64,000 nucleotides of DNA, taken from positions 183,286 to 247,285 of the forward strand of contig JFHB01000028.1 in NCBI GenBank assembly GCA_000729835.1, in the 5' to 3' direction. This stretch comes from Atkinsonella hypoxylon (taxonomy: Eukaryota; Ascomycota; Sordariomycetes; Hypocreales; Clavicipitaceae). The stretch's first letter is position 1, and each line of letters begins with the position of its first letter. Under the pieces are notes generated by a model that was not told where the DNA came from, made no database searches, and worked only from the letters and a program-made list of their open reading frames with translations. Both the position numbers and the translations under genes were made by a program. Below are positions 38,300 through 51,041 of this stretch, piece after piece.

Positions 38300-39660
38300 T
38301 TAGGCTAAGGTATTACACTAAACTCTTACTTATTGCAGTAAAGTAGTTATATTTACTATCTATTTATATATTATAGAACAATAGTTAGTTAAAGAGTATA
38401 GAGATAAAGAACAGTAATATATCTATTTTCTTAGTTATCTCTCTATATTCTTCTTCTAGCTGCCTATTAAGTAAAAGTTATTGCATTATTTATATTGCCT
38501 TTACCTTTATACTAAGCTTAAGGCTAAGAGTAAGCCTTTTTCTAACTTATTAGAGTTCTTCTTCTATATATTATCTATTACTGCTACCTATACATTAGTT
38601 AACTCTAGCTTACATTCTACTAGTTATAATCTATATCCTTAAATATAGTGTTAAAATAACTTACACTAAAGGTATTACCTCTTTTAGCAGTATTTTTTAA
38701 GTTTAGCTTTAAATACTTACTTTACTTATAAAGTATCTTTATTTAGTTATTTTACTCTAGATTTCTTTATACTTCTTTTTTATCTCTATTAAGTTTCTAT
38801 AGCGTTAACTTTAGTTATCTTAGTGTTACTATTCTAGAGCTCTTTAGAGCTAAAGCTACGTTTTAGCTAGTACTATTCCTTAATGTAATATAACTTAAGG
38901 TTTAGCGTAATACTATAGTAGCGCTTTACTGCCTAAAGGTAGTTATAATAAGGGATATCTCTCCTTATACTATAATCTCTTATTTTCTTATTAAGCGCTA
39001 TTTATAACTTAGCTAACTTTACGCTATTATTCTAGTTAGCCCCTTTTATTAGTGTAATTTTTTCCTTAAAATAAATATAGAATTCTATAAACTACTTATT
39101 ATTACTCTATTAAAGCTAATTAAGCTTAATTAGAGCTTAGTTCTATTAGTAAAAATCTATAAAGACTAATTTTAAGTAATTAAGGAACCTCTATATATTA
39201 TATTCCCTTACTTTACTTACCTTATAATAGGCAGCTACTCTTTACTAAACCTTAGGCAATAAGCTTTAGTATAAATAGTACTATTAGTTCTATATTATAC
39301 CTATAAAGGCGCTATTAGCCTAGAGCTTTTAGGTAATTACTATTTACTAGGCCTAAAAGCTCTATTTATTTCTATTATAAGGGTTTACTATAGGTAAAGG
39401 CTTCTATTTAGGTTCCTTTAGCTGCTAGCTTACTGCAGCTTAAAGCTACTTCTCTTTCTATATATAGTTTATTATAAAGCATTATAGTTCCTTTATCTAT
39501 AGAGATTAGCTCTTAACTAATTTATAAAGTACTACAATTTCTACTACTTTTTAGCTAATTTCTGCTGTATTTTCCTCTACCTCTCTATAAAGGCTAAAAA
39601 AGTGCTTAAGCTAACTAACTAAGCCTTTATTGCTATAACTAAACAATATTATTCTTACTA
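38300..39660 (-). pseudogene. G2a gag with CCHC knuckle
   Basis: Minus strand, colinear with G2b gag. The CX2CX4HX4C knuckle lies near 38640-38690, with Cys and His codons partly turned to Tyr. The start codon cannot be chosen: the first in-frame ATG candidates are lost to RIP. Confidence 0.75.
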
Positions 39661-39688
39661 GTGTTCTATCTATAGAATAATTATAGTA

Positions 39689-40011
39689 TATAATAAACTA
39701 ACTTAGTAGCTACTGCTAACTAGCATTTATAATAAGAACTATAATTATAGAGAGAAAAGAAGAAAGAGAGAAGGAACTAGAAGCCTCTCTATACCTTTAT
39801 ACTATATATTTAGAGATAGGTTTATCCCCTTAGGAGCCCCTTTTAGCATATACTCTATAGCTAAGGTTCTCTCTTTAGGGCCTAGTGAAGCCTAGCTAAC
39901 CCCTAGACGAATACAGCTTGCTTCTATCCCTTTACCTATATAGATCTCTGTCCCTCTCCTGCTGTCCTCCCTCTACTGAAAGACCCGAGCCTAAGGCTCG
40001 AGTCCATAACA
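39689..40011 (-). repeat. G2 5' LTR of G2a
   Basis: 323 bp, the least RIP-affected end being GACCCGAGCC-taa-GGCTCGAGTCCATAACA. TSD GTAGG follows at 40012-40016. Confidence 0.93.
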
Positions 40012-40016
40012 GTAGG

Positions 40017-41215
40017 GTTGTAAGCAGTAACTATAGCGCCTTAATTATTACACCTAATAGGAATAGGAGAGGTTAAAGGCAGCTTTATCTCCTTAAAAAG
40101 GCCGTAGAGCCACTCTAATTCCCTAATAGCTTCTGATAATGCATCGGATTCTGCTTCTAAGGTGGAAAGGGCAATAGTACTAGCTTTCTTCGATTTCTAG
40201 CTAATAGGTCCACCAGCTAGCTTATATAGATAAGCATAGGTTGATTTAGAAGAGACTTTATCACCGGCAAAATCGCTATTGCAATAACTAAGGAGGGTCT
40301 TTAAGACTTCTTTACAACTAATAGAGCTATTAGAAGCTTTAGAAGAAGACCCTACTAAAGGATGTAGACTAGAACGCTTATAAACGATAGCAAAGCTTCT
40401 AGTACCACCTAAATACCGAAGGAGGTGCTTAGAGGCGTTCAGGTGCTCTATATAGGGCTTAGCTAGGAAGGTTGATAGCTACTGAACGGAAAAAGCAATA
40501 TTAGCCCTAGTTAGCAACATAAGATACATAATAGTACCTATAATGCTCTAATAAAGCTTATAGTTGGATTTTAAGAGAGGTTTTGTAACTAGTTGCTTTA
40601 GGATTCCTGGCTGTATAGGGATAGAAGCTAGCTTAGCATCTAGCATATTAAATCTCTCTAGGGCTTCGAGGATGTATTAAGATTAATGGATTTTAATAGA
40701 CCTTTTAGACCTATTACGGGTGATTTAAACGCCTAAAAAGAATTCTGCTGGTCCTCTATCTTCTATTGGATAAGCTTTATATAATAGCTTCTTTAGCTTG
40801 TTAATATAGCTTAAATTAGGCCCAATAAGAAGACAGTTATCTACATAAGTTGCAATATATGTAGATGTAGCTGGGTTGAAGAAAACAGCTGGGTCCGATA
40901 TAAGGGGTTTAAATCCATGCTTTTAAAGTAATTTCGATAGAATTTGCTGCTATTCTCTAGGGCTCTGTTTTAACCTATAGAGTGATTTTTCTAGCTTAAT
41001 TACTTGCGATTTAGAAGGCTTGTAATTACAGCTTTTTAGTAGCTTAGCTACTAATGGCGTTGCTTCTGCAAATTCAACGAATCTATCTAGGATTTCCATG
41101 TAAATAGCTTCCTTTAGCTTGCTATTTAAAAACGCCCCTATAAAGTCAATTTGCTCAACTTCCTAGTTATTAAAAGCTGCAAGAGCTAATAATATACGCC
41201 AGCTAAGAGGAATAC
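40017..41215 (-). pseudogene. A4 partial pol: RT and RNase H
   Basis: Minus-strand CopA pol from RNase H (about 40020-40330) back into RT, with the codons ATYVDNC near 40848-40868. It ends at AGTATTCC (minus strand), where A5 is inserted; left flank AATAC at 41211-41215. Gln and Trp codons are stops as elsewhere. Confidence 0.88.
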
Positions 41216-41921
41216 TTTTGAAAATAATAGGGATTACAGGACTAGATATCTAAGAGGGTAGTGGTCTCTTAGATTTAGTACCTGTAATTGCTCCTAGCAA
41301 TTATCACGTAGTGGAAGCAGCAGCGGCCTAAATCAAGCTGTAGTGTATAGTATAGATTACGTAGAGGCAGTAGATAACTATAATAATAGTGGTATCTTAT
41401 ATTAAGAGCGCTGTAACGAACAGTAAGGGTAGGATCTTGAATCTTTCCAGTCCCTTATAGACCTACTAACTATATCGGCAGGCTGTAGTCACTAGAAGGG
41501 GCTTATAGGCTACTTTATAATTTCCGCAAAAAGATTTACTATATAAAAACAAAAAAATCGACTTACGGCTATATAAACGAGACGCCTATGTATACAATTT
41601 AACAAATTCCACTAATAATAAGCAACCCTTATAAGCAACTCTATCTAACAATTATACTATTAGATAGCCCTAATTCTTAGCTTTTAAATAGTATACTTCT
41701 TGAATTTCTACTATTGCTAGTTATAGAGAAAATCGCTGTTAAAGTTAACTATAGGTTAGGCAACTTTGCCTTAGTTAATTCTAGATGTTTTGCATCTAGT
41801 AACAGCGATATCTCTACCAAAAATCAACGTAACAAGACCTAGTTAGGGTCACGTAATAGAGCAATTAATAGGCAACTAGCAAGCATAAAAATAGGCTATA
41901 TAGGGTAGCTTATTTTTAACA
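41216..41921 (-). repeat. CopA 3' LTR of A5
   Basis: 706 bp in minus orientation, from TTTTG at the left (other copies have TATTG) to TTTTTAACA. The inverted polypurine tract CTCCCTCT follows. Confidence 0.9.
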
Positions 41922-42941
41922 CTCCCTCTAGAAATGTGAGAAGTAACTAGTTCTATAAGCAACTTAGCTCCTTTAAAGGATATTTAAGTTAGAATTAACT
42001 AACGAAAATACAGTACTAATAACAGAACTAAATAATATAACTAATTCCAGCAATTCCAGGGTAGTTATAGTTAAATATAACTAGTTGTTGTTGTTTGTTT
42101 TTATTGTTTTCGATTTTTAACTGTTTTTCATTGCTTTTCGATTTTTTAAGTGTTTTTGTTACTTTTATAAGCTAGCTAGAAAGCTCTAGTAACTTAATAA
42201 ATTGTTAATGCTTTTAAATAGTAAGAGGCTTAGTTAGGCTATCTGCTAGCATCTAATTTATATTAATATAACTAACCTTAGCTATACCTTTACGAATCTT
42301 TTCCCTAATGTAGTTAAACTTTAAAAGGGTGTGCTTAGTCCTACTATGCAACGTTAGGTTGTAAGCAGTAACTATAGCGCCTTAATTATTACACCTAATA
42401 GGAATAGGAGGGGTTAAAGGTAGCTTTATCTCCTTAAAAAGGCCGTAGAGCTACTCTAATTCCCTTATAGCTTTAGATAATGCATTAGATTCTGCTTCTA
42501 ATGTAGAAAGAGCAATAGTACTAGCTTTCTTTGATTTCCAGCTAATAGGTCCACTAGCTAGCTTATATAGATAAGTATAGGTTAATTTAGAAGAGGTTTT
42601 ATCACCAGCAAAATCGCTATCGCAATAACTAAGAAGGGTCTTAAGTATTTCTTTAGAGCTAGAAGCTTTAGAAGAAGATCCTATAGGGTGTAGACTAGAA
42701 TGCTTATAAATAATAGCAAAGCTTCTAGTACCACTTAAGTACCTTAGGAGGTGCTTAGAGGCGTTTAGGTGCTCTATATAGAGCTTAGCTAGGAAGGTTA
42801 ATAGCCACTAAACGGAAAAAGCAATATCAGCCCTAGTTAGCAACATAAGATACATTATAGTACCTATTATGCTCTAATAAAGCTTATAGTCGGATTTAGA
42901 GAGAAGTTTTGTAACTAGTTGCTTTAGAATTCCTAGCTGTA
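41922..42941 (-). pseudogene. A5 3' untranslated region, RNase H and RT end
   Basis: Minus strand: about 300 bp of 3' untranslated sequence, the LTKPL block near 42225-42240, RNase H at about 42360-42620, and the pol stretch between RNase H and RT. It is interrupted by G2b at CTGTA and continues at 51042. Confidence 0.88.
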
Positions 42942-43264
42942 TGTTATAGACTCGAGCCTTAGGCTTAGGTCTTTCAGTAGAGGGAGGACAGCAGAAGAGA
43001 GACAGAGATCTATATAGGTAAAGGGATAGAAGTAAGCTGCATTTATCTAGGGGTTAGCTAGGCTTTACTAGGCTCTAGAGAGAGAACCTTAGCTATAGAG
43101 TATATACTAAAAGGGGCTCCTAAGGGGATAGACCTACCTCTAGATATATAGTATAAAGGTATAAAAAGGCTTTTAGTTCCTTCTCTCTTTCTTCTTTTCT
43201 CTCTATAATTATAGTTCTTATTATAAACGCTAGTTAGTAGCAGCTTCTAGGTTAGTCTATTATA
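42942..43264 (+). repeat. G2 5' LTR of G2b
   Basis: 323 bp, TGTTATAGACT to AGTCTATTATA. The inverted repeat near the start is GACTCGAGCC-tta-GGCTTAGGTC. Confidence 0.93.
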
Positions 43265-43299
43265 TACTATAATTATTCTATAGATAGAACACTAGTAAG

Positions 43300-44400
43300 A
43301 ACAATATTGTTTAGTTATAGTAACAAGAGCCTAGCTAGCTAGCCTAAATACCTTTTTAACCTCTATAAAGAGGTAGAGGAAAGTATAGTAGAAATTAGCT
43401 AGAAAGTAGTAGAAATTACAGCACTTTATAAGTTAGTTAAGAGCTAATCTCTATAAATAAAGGAACTATAACACTTTATAATAAACTATATATAGATAAA
43501 GAAGTAGCTTTAAGCTGCAGTAGGCTAGCAGCTAGAGAAACCTAAATAGAAGCCTCTACCTATAGTAAACCCTTATAATAGAAATAAATAGAGCTTTTAG
43601 GCCTAGTAGATAGCAATTACCTAAAAGCTCTAGGCTAATAGCGCCTTTATAGGCATAATATAGAACTAGTAGTACTATCTATACTAAAGCTTATTGCCTA
43701 AGGTCTAGTAGAGAGTAGCTACCTATTATAAAGTAGGTAAAGTAAAGGAATATAATATATAGAGATTCCTTAATTACTTAGAATTAGTCTTTATAGATCC
43801 TTACTAGTAGAACTAGGCCTTAATTAAGCTTAATTAGCTTTAATAAGGTAGCAATAAGTAGTTTATAGAATTCTATATTTATTTTAAAGAGAAAATTACA
43901 CTAGTAGAAGAGGCTAACTAGAATAATAGTGTAAAGTTAGCTAAGTTATAAATAGTGCTTAATAAGGAAATAAGGAATTATAGTGTAAGAAGGGATATTC
44001 TATATTATAACTACCTTTAAGCAGTAAAGCGCTACTGTAGTATTACACTAAACCTTAAGTTGTATTATATTAAGGAATAGCACTAGTAGAAATATAGCTC
44101 TAGCTCTAAAGAGCTCTAGAATAGTAACACTAAAATAACTAAGGTTAACACTATAGAAACTTAATAGAAATAAAAAAGAGGCGTAAAGAAATCTAAAGTA
44201 AGATAACTAAATAAGGATATTCTATAAGTAAAGTAGGTATTTAAGGCTAAACTTAAGAAATACTGTTAAAAGAGATAATGCCTTTAATATAGATTATTTT
44301 AATACTATATTTAAGGATATAGATTATAACTAGTAGAATGTAAGCTAGAATTAACTAGTGTATAAGTAGTAGCTATAGATAATATATAGAAGAAGGACTT
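43300..44400 (+). pseudogene. G2b gag with CCHC knuckle
   Basis: Gag frame with a long helical, Lys/Glu/Leu-rich body and a terminal zinc knuckle at about 44270-44320. The order is C-L-x-C, four residues, His, four residues, Cys, several of them turned to Tyr or stop. Start not determinable after RIP. The protease frame follows. Confidence 0.75.
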
Positions 44401-44699
44401 TAATAAGTTAGAAAAAGGCTTACCCTTAGCCTTAAGCTTAGTATAAAGGTAAAAGTAATATAGATAATATAATAACTCTTACTTAATAAGCAGCTAAAAG
44501 AAGAATATAGAGAGATAACTAAGAAAATAGATATATTACTGTTCTTTATCTCTATACTCTTTAACTAACTATTATTCTATAATATATAGATAAATAGTAG
44601 GTATAACTGCTTTACTATAATAAGTAAGAGTTTAGTGTAATACCTTAGCCTAAAGTAAGTTCTATTGCTATATAAAAGAATAATATAGACAGTAGTAGA

Positions 44700-47600
44700 G
44701 GTTAAATAGTAGTTCTATAATAGCTACTAAAGAAGCGCCTTAATTACTTCTTTAGTTTGCCTATAGGTAGATATTAACAGCTAGGTCTTCCTAGTAGTAG
44801 CCTATATAATCCTAAGCTTAACCTAAGATTATATCTTTAGAAGTTTATAGTTAGTCTATAATAAAGTTGTTCTTAATGCTACTAGCTAGAGCTTATTAGT
44901 AGGTAAGGCTAAGGGCCTTATAATCTAAGCAGTAGGCTCTTAAGGCATTAAAGACCTAATAAGACTAATGTTAGCAGTAGTTTATAGCGCTCTAATAAAA
45001 TAGAGCAAGAGCTAGAAGGTTGCTATACGTTTTATTGCTATAAGCCTTTAGGAAATTACCTCTATATTGTTATTGTAAATCTCCCTAAAAGGTTCTAGTT
45101 TGCTAATACTACTATCTAAATTAGAGGATTTTTATAATCTTTTTAAAGAAGAGAAGGCCTAAGGCCTTCTGCTATATAGAGAAGAGCTAGATTACTACAT
45201 TAAGCTACAACAGCAGCTAAATAGCTCCTTACTGTTACTGCTGTAGGCTCTACTATATAATATACTATAGAACTATTTATTAGAAATTAAAAGGTAGATA
45301 ATAGACTTAATAGATAAAGGGTAGATTTAAGCTAGCTTCTCTTTAGTAGTAGTGCTTATTCTTCTAGCTAAAAAGCTAAATAAAGGTTAGTAATTCTATA
45401 TTAATTATTAAGCTCTTAATAAGATTATAGAATAGAACTATTACTCTCTCCCCTTAATAAAAGAGACACTTAAGTTGTTATTAGAGGTATATTAGTTTAC
45501 TAAGCTAAATGTATAGTTAGCCTTCTATAGAATCTAGATAGTAAACAGTAAGAAGCACCTTATAGCATTCTATACCTAGTTTAGCCTCTTTAAATAGCTA
45601 GTTTGCCTCTTTAGGTTAGTAGAGGCTTTAGCTACATTTTAACAATATATTAATAGTGCGCTAAAAGAGGCCCTTAGGGATTATATAACTGCTTATTTAG
45701 ATAATGTTCTTATTTATATAGAGGGTTCTAGGAAAAACTATATATATAAAGTATAAAGAATCTTAGAAAAGTTACAGCTAGTAGAGCTACACTTAGATCT
45801 TAAGAAATACTACTTTACTACAACTAAAGTTAAATACCTTAGCTTTATAGTAGTAGTAAGGAAAGAGATATACTTAAATTTAAAGAAGATTATAGCTATC
45901 TAGAAGTAGTAAGCTTCTACTAAGTTATAAAGGGTATAAAGCTTCCTTAGATTTATAAACTTCTACTGCAACTTTATATTAGATTTCTTAAATATTATAG
46001 AGCTCTTAGTTAACTTAATAAAGAAGGGAGTTCTATTCTAGTAAATAAAGAAATATAAGAGGTTATTTATAAGGCTTAAGAAAGCCTTTACTTTATACTT
46101 AATCTTAGCCTAGTAGAACTCTAAGAAGAATATAGTAGTAGAGGCTAATTGCTTAAGAGAGGCCCTTAGTAGCTATTTATTCTAATATAATAAAGCTAGT
46201 GTACTTTAGCCTATAGTATACTATTTAGTGAGGTTATCCCTAGCTTAGTGTAACTATACTATTTACAATAAGGAGCTTTTAGCAATAATATTTTACCTTA
46301 AAGCTTAAGTAGTAAAGTTATAAAGAGTAGTATACCCCTTTATAATTCTTACTAACTATAAGAATCTAGAATACTTTATATCTCTATAAGAGATCTTTAA
46401 GCGTTAGGCTAAGTAGGTAGAGCTTCTCTCTCTCTTTAACTACTACCTATAATACTGCTTAAAGCTATAGGTAGAGTAGCTAAATATATTATTATAATAA
46501 GAGTAGAATTAAGAGAGAGTAACGCTATAGATAAACTAGGTTCTCTAGCCTCTCTCTATTAGCTGTTTTAGCACTCTCTATAAAGATAAAGAGAAGGAGA
46601 AGGTTATAGAAGATATTACAGTAGAAACAGCTAGTAAAGTAACGCTAAGAAGTTAACTAACTAAGGCTTTATAGGTGCTAGCTAGAATAACACTGTTTCT
46701 AGATAAATACTTATAGAGCCTATAGAACTAAGAAGTATAAAAAGACCTAGTATACCTAATAAGGTTAAATGTAGTCTAGAAGAGAGAGAGAAGGTTTCTA
46801 TTAAAGGTAAAAATATAAGAATAAATTATAGACTGCACCCTTAATATATAAGGGGCATTAGTTTACTAGAGCTGCCTTTAGGTCCTTAAGTATAAGCTAT
46901 TAACTACTATACTAATATATAGAATATATAAGTTACTAATATTAGGCTACCTAGAACAAAATACTATATTCTAAGTATTAATATATAACTATTACTAGAA
47001 TAGGCTATTCTAAGATGTTACTTAGTATATTTAAAACTACTACTGTTACAGCAGCTAAAAGAGTAAAAGGTTATAGTAAGGCCTTTTGCAACCTATTTTA
47101 GCGCTAAATAGGTATTAGTTATAGATCTCTATAGATTTTATAATAGATTTACTAGCGCTAAGCTAAGCTACACTCTTTTACCTAATAGTTATTACTAATT
47201 AACTTTTAAAGTATATACAGTTAAAGGCAATAACCTCTATAGAGGTAGAGAAATATATACAGTAGTTTAAGTATTATTAGTAGCAGTTTTATAGGTTCTT
47301 AAAATAAATTATCTCTAACTATAGTTTAGATTAATTAAGTACCTTTTAAACTACTCTTTATTGCTTTATTAGAATTAAATAATTACTATCTATATTCTAT
47401 TACCTATAGATAAACAGTAGAATAGAGAGAGTTAATTAGAAAGTGTAAGTAATTCTATAGGTTATAGTTGCCTTTTTGCAGTTTAACTAGCCTAAATATC
47501 TCCCTATATATTAACTAGCTATTAACAATAGAAATTCCTTAGTAACTAGTATAAGTTTAAACTAAGTAATATATAGGTATAATATAGACTTTATCTAAAA

Positions 47601-48240
47601 GCTTATAAATAAAAAAGAGTCTTAAGTTTTATATAAGAGGTAAGCTTTAGTGTTCTTTAAATAGCTATAGAAAAGTATAAATATTACCTAAGCTGCAATT
47701 AACTTTACTTAATAGAGGCAGTAAAAGTAGTTAAATAGAAGCTATAAGCTAGTAGAATAGTATAAGGTAAAGAACTTAGTTTAGCTAACGCTCTATTATA
47801 TTAAAATAAACTGCTTAAGTTAAAAGCTTAATTAAGTTATAGTAAAGTATATAGTTATAAATATACTAACACCTTTAACTATAAAGTTAGATATTTTACT
47901 AAGAATTTACTTAATCTTCTATATTAACCTTATTAAGTAAGTAGTAATAAACCCTTTACCTTTTTAGCAGCTAGTAAACTTAAGGCTTAGTTTTAAGCTA
48001 ACTGTAATAGATACTAACCTATCCCTTAAGGAATATAGAGTAAAGGAAATTTTAGCTACTAAAAACGCTTTAGGCTAAAGAAAACACTATTAAGTGCTTA
48101 TTAAGTAGGTAGAATTTATCTAGCCTATATAGAAACTACTAAAAAACTTTCTTAATATAGAGGCACTAAATTAATTTAAGTTATAGTAAAAGAACGCTTA
48201 ATTTAACAATAGGCCTAGTAAAGGTATAGTAAAATTTTAT
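44700..48240 (+). pseudogene. G2b pol: protease, RT, RNase H, integrase, chromodomain
   Basis: Classical fungal Ty3/gypsy pol in one frame. Protease lies at about 44720-44950. RT (about 45100-45980) opens with L-D-K-G-x-I-x-A-S, continues with x-L-N-K-I and F-T-K-L-N-V, and has YLDNVLIY at 45694-45717 for YMDDVLIY. RNase H (about 45990-46560) carries NYTIYNKELLAI and YKNLEYF. Integrase (about 46720-47560) has a HHCC region, S-I-D-F as the first catalytic block and R-I-E-R-V-N as the Glu block. The chromodomain at 48031-48185 begins E-Y-R-V-K-E-I-L. The chromodomain would steer integration toward marked chromatin. RIP stops inactivate it. Confidence 0.92.
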
Positions 48241-48249
48241 ATAAACTTT

Positions 48250-50695
48250 AACAATAATCTAGTTACCTCTAACTAAAAAAAAAAAAACAAAAGAAAATAA
48301 ACTCCCCTTTATAGAGGCCTATATAGCTATTAAAAAAAAAAAAAAAAAAACAAAATAAAGGAAATTTCTTAGTAAGTAGTAGAAGGGCGTTAGTGCTTAT
48401 AGTATAGAGGTATAACTACTTAGAAAGCGCTCTATTGCTCTTTAGGCAGTTATAGAATAGAAGCTAAAGGAACTATATAGTGTCTCTAGAGTAGTATAGA
48501 AGCTAGAGCTAGAATAGCAGCACTAGCAGAAGGTATAGAAGCTAGAGTAGGTAAGGATATAACTAGCGCTTTAGATTAAGGCCTTACTCTAGTAGGTATA
48601 GGTAAGAATATAATATCTTAAACAGCTTAGTGCTTTAGGCGTAAAGGTATAGTTTTAAGGGGAGAAAAGATAGAGAAGAAGAAGGCTAAAGAGGTAGTAA
48701 GCTAGGTTAAAGTTATACACTCTAGAAATATAAACAGTAATTAATACTATAAGTAGTTTAAGCTTTTAAGCTCTACCTAAAGGTAGATATATTTTTAGTG
48801 TATTACCTTAAGGTTATTCTATAAAGGTAAAGGGATAATATATAGCAGTAAAGAAGCCTTATATAGCAGTAAAGAGGCAGTAGTAGTAGGAGTTAGCAGT
48901 ATATAATAAGGTATAGGTATAGGTAGAGGCAACAATAAGAGTATAGTAATAGCAGTAGTAATAGTAGGTATAGAAAGAGATAAGAAGTTATTGTTAATAT
49001 CTATAGAGATATACTTATACTTATTAGGGTTAAACTTATTATTCTTTAAAATAATAAAGGCTATAATACTTTTATAGGTTGTAGAAAGAGAGAGAGTAGA
49101 TATAAAAGAGCTATTAGCTTAAGTTATATAATAAGGAGAAAAAGAGAGTATAACCTCCTTTTCTATATAATTAGCAGTAAGTATATCCTTAAGAATAGTA
49201 TTATAGTAATTATAAATATTTAAGAACTTATAAGTAAGAATAGTTTAGTAGGTAAGTTAGCTAAAGTAAAAGAGAATTAATATAGACTTAACTATAAAAC
49301 CTTAGTTAGTAAGTTTCTATATTTTAGTAAAGTAATACTGTAGATAAAGATATCTAGTAAAAAGGCTTAAATTCTAGATGCAGCCTCTATACCTCTATAT
49401 ATATAGTTAGTATTCTCTTCTTTAGCTAGAATAATAGTTATATAAGCCCTTCTTATAAAGGTTGTTACAATATAGTATATAAATGTCCTTAAGGATATTA
49501 CTATTAAATAGCTCTAAATTATCTAAGTTCCCTTATATAAGGAAACCGTAGATATAGCAGCAATAAGGGACTATTAGCGCTATTAAAGTAAAGGCAGTAG
49601 AGGCACTAGCGCTAGTAATATAGCTATTAAAGTTCTAGATATATTCTAGGTTAGTAAAGGGATAAGCTATATATAGATAAAGGGGTAGTGTACTCTAGGC
49701 TAGTAGAACAACATTTTATAGTTCTAATTAGCTAGCTATTTACAGTTAAATAAATTCTATTTAGAGGCAATAGAAAAGGGTTCTTTTACGTTAAAAGAAG
49801 CAACAGCAGCTATATAGTATAAGAAGGAATTTTAGGAAGTAACAATAGAATTATTTATTTATAATATAGAGGTAAAATATAATATAAAGAAGGAAGGAAA
49901 AGGTAAAGAAGAGAGAAGAGAAATTATTTATTTTTATATTAAAAACAGCTAAGAGCTAGCTACTAGTTTATTATACGCTAAAGGGATAATAACAATAATA
50001 ACTATTTATACTTTACTAGCTGTTAGTTTATTGTACACTAAGAGAATAACACTAATAACAACTGTTTACGCTCTACACCCTTAATAACACCTCTTATATA
50101 TAGATAGATTATATATAACTAACAACTATTTACAATAACAATAAGAATAAGAAAGAGAGAGTGCTTTCTAGTTAATAAGAGGGATTATTATATAATAATT
50201 ACTCTAAACGCAAGAAGACCTAAGGATATAAGTAGTTTACGCACTAGTAACACTAGTATTACAGCTAGTGCCTATATAATAGGCAGATAATTAATAGCTG
50301 TATATAGAGGATTATAAGGCAGAGAGAGGTAGAGAGTTAATAGACCCTAGAAGGGTACAATTAAGCAGAGAGAGTATAATTAACCTATTATAATGCAACT
50401 AATAGGTTAGTTAGTAGAGCAATTAACAGCTGTTACTTAGGTGCTATAGGCAATTAGAGGGAAGGAGGGTAGAGTAGACATTTGTTTATATATTAGCTCT
50501 ATAACGCTACACTAACAACAACTAGTGCATTAGTGCAGCAATAAAGCAGCTAGAGTAAAGCACCTAGGCGTAAACGTTATACTTCTATTTTTTTATAAGT
50601 AAACAATAGAGAAAATATAAAGGGGGAGTAGATAGAGTATTAGCTACTATTTATAGCACCTACTATATACAATAAAAGGGATTATTATAGAGCTT
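48250..50695 (+). other. G2b region between chromodomain and 3' LTR, unassigned
   Basis: About 2.4 kb, colinear with G2a 32319-34700. It opens with two A-runs (about 48273-48288 and 48334-48351), then repeats of GTA/GCA-rich sequence near 48880-48965. No domain is recognised on either strand. Confidence 0.6.
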
Positions 50696-50713
50696 AAGAG
50701 AAGAAGGAGAGTA
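50696..50713 (+). other. Polypurine tract of G2b
   Basis: AAGAGAAGAAGGAGAGTA directly before the 3' LTR, matching the inverted tract of G2a. Confidence 0.8.
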
Positions 50714-51036
50714 TATTATAGACTTAAGCCTTAGGCTTAAGTCTTTTAGTAGAGAGAGAACAGCAAGAAAGAGATAGAGATCTATATAGGTAAAGGGATA
50801 GAAGTAAGCTGCATTTATCTAGGGGTTAGCTAGGCTTTACTAGGCCCTAGAGAGGGGACCTTAGCTATAGAGTATATACTAAAAGGAGCTCCTAAGGGGA
50901 TAGACCTACCCCTAGATATATAGTATAGGGGTATAGGGAGGCTTCTAGTTCCTTCTCTCTTCCTCCTTTCCTCCCTATAATTATAGTTCTCATTATAGAC
51001 GCTAGTTAGCAGCAGCTCCTAGGTCAGTCCATTACA
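50714..51036 (+). repeat. G2 3' LTR of G2b
   Basis: 323 bp, TATTATAGACT to AGTCCATTACA. It contains the perfect inverted repeat GACTTAAGCC-tta-GGCTTAAGTC near the start. TSD CTGTA follows. Confidence 0.93.
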
Positions 51037-51041
51037 CTGTA

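Larger units (their letters stand above)
31978..40011 (-). mobile_element. G2 copy G2a, complete Ty3/gypsy chromovirus
   Basis: 8,034 bp on the minus strand with 323-bp LTRs at 31978-32300 (3') and 39689-40011 (5'). The exact TSD GTAGG lies at 31973-31977 and 40012-40016, inside CopA A4. Removing it rejoins the CopA RNase H sequence. The inverted polypurine tract is at 32301-32318. Together with G2b (opposite strand) it forms a large inverted repeat. Confidence 0.95.
30836..41215 (-). mobile_element. CopA copy A4, split by G2a, left part only
   Basis: Minus-strand CopA: 3' LTR 30836-31538, internal 31539-31977, the G2a insertion, then internal 40017-41215. It is inserted in old G2 gag (left flank CTTAT). 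On the right the internal sequence stops at about A1 position 7110, where A5 is inserted; the rest of A4 would lie beyond A5 and is not in the window. Confidence 0.9.
42942..51036 (+). mobile_element. G2 copy G2b, complete Ty3/gypsy chromovirus
   Basis: 8,095 bp with 323-bp LTRs at 42942-43264 and 50714-51036. The exact TSD CTGTA lies at 42937-42941 and 51037-51041, inside CopA A5. It is in opposite orientation to G2a, 2.9 kb away. It serves as the reference copy for G2 domains here. Confidence 0.95.

Noticed and set aside
48334..48351. Poly(A) run as the tail of a LINE or processed gene
   Set aside because: It lies inside G2 just after the chromodomain, is shared (inverted) with G2a as T-rich sequence, and has no TSD next to it.
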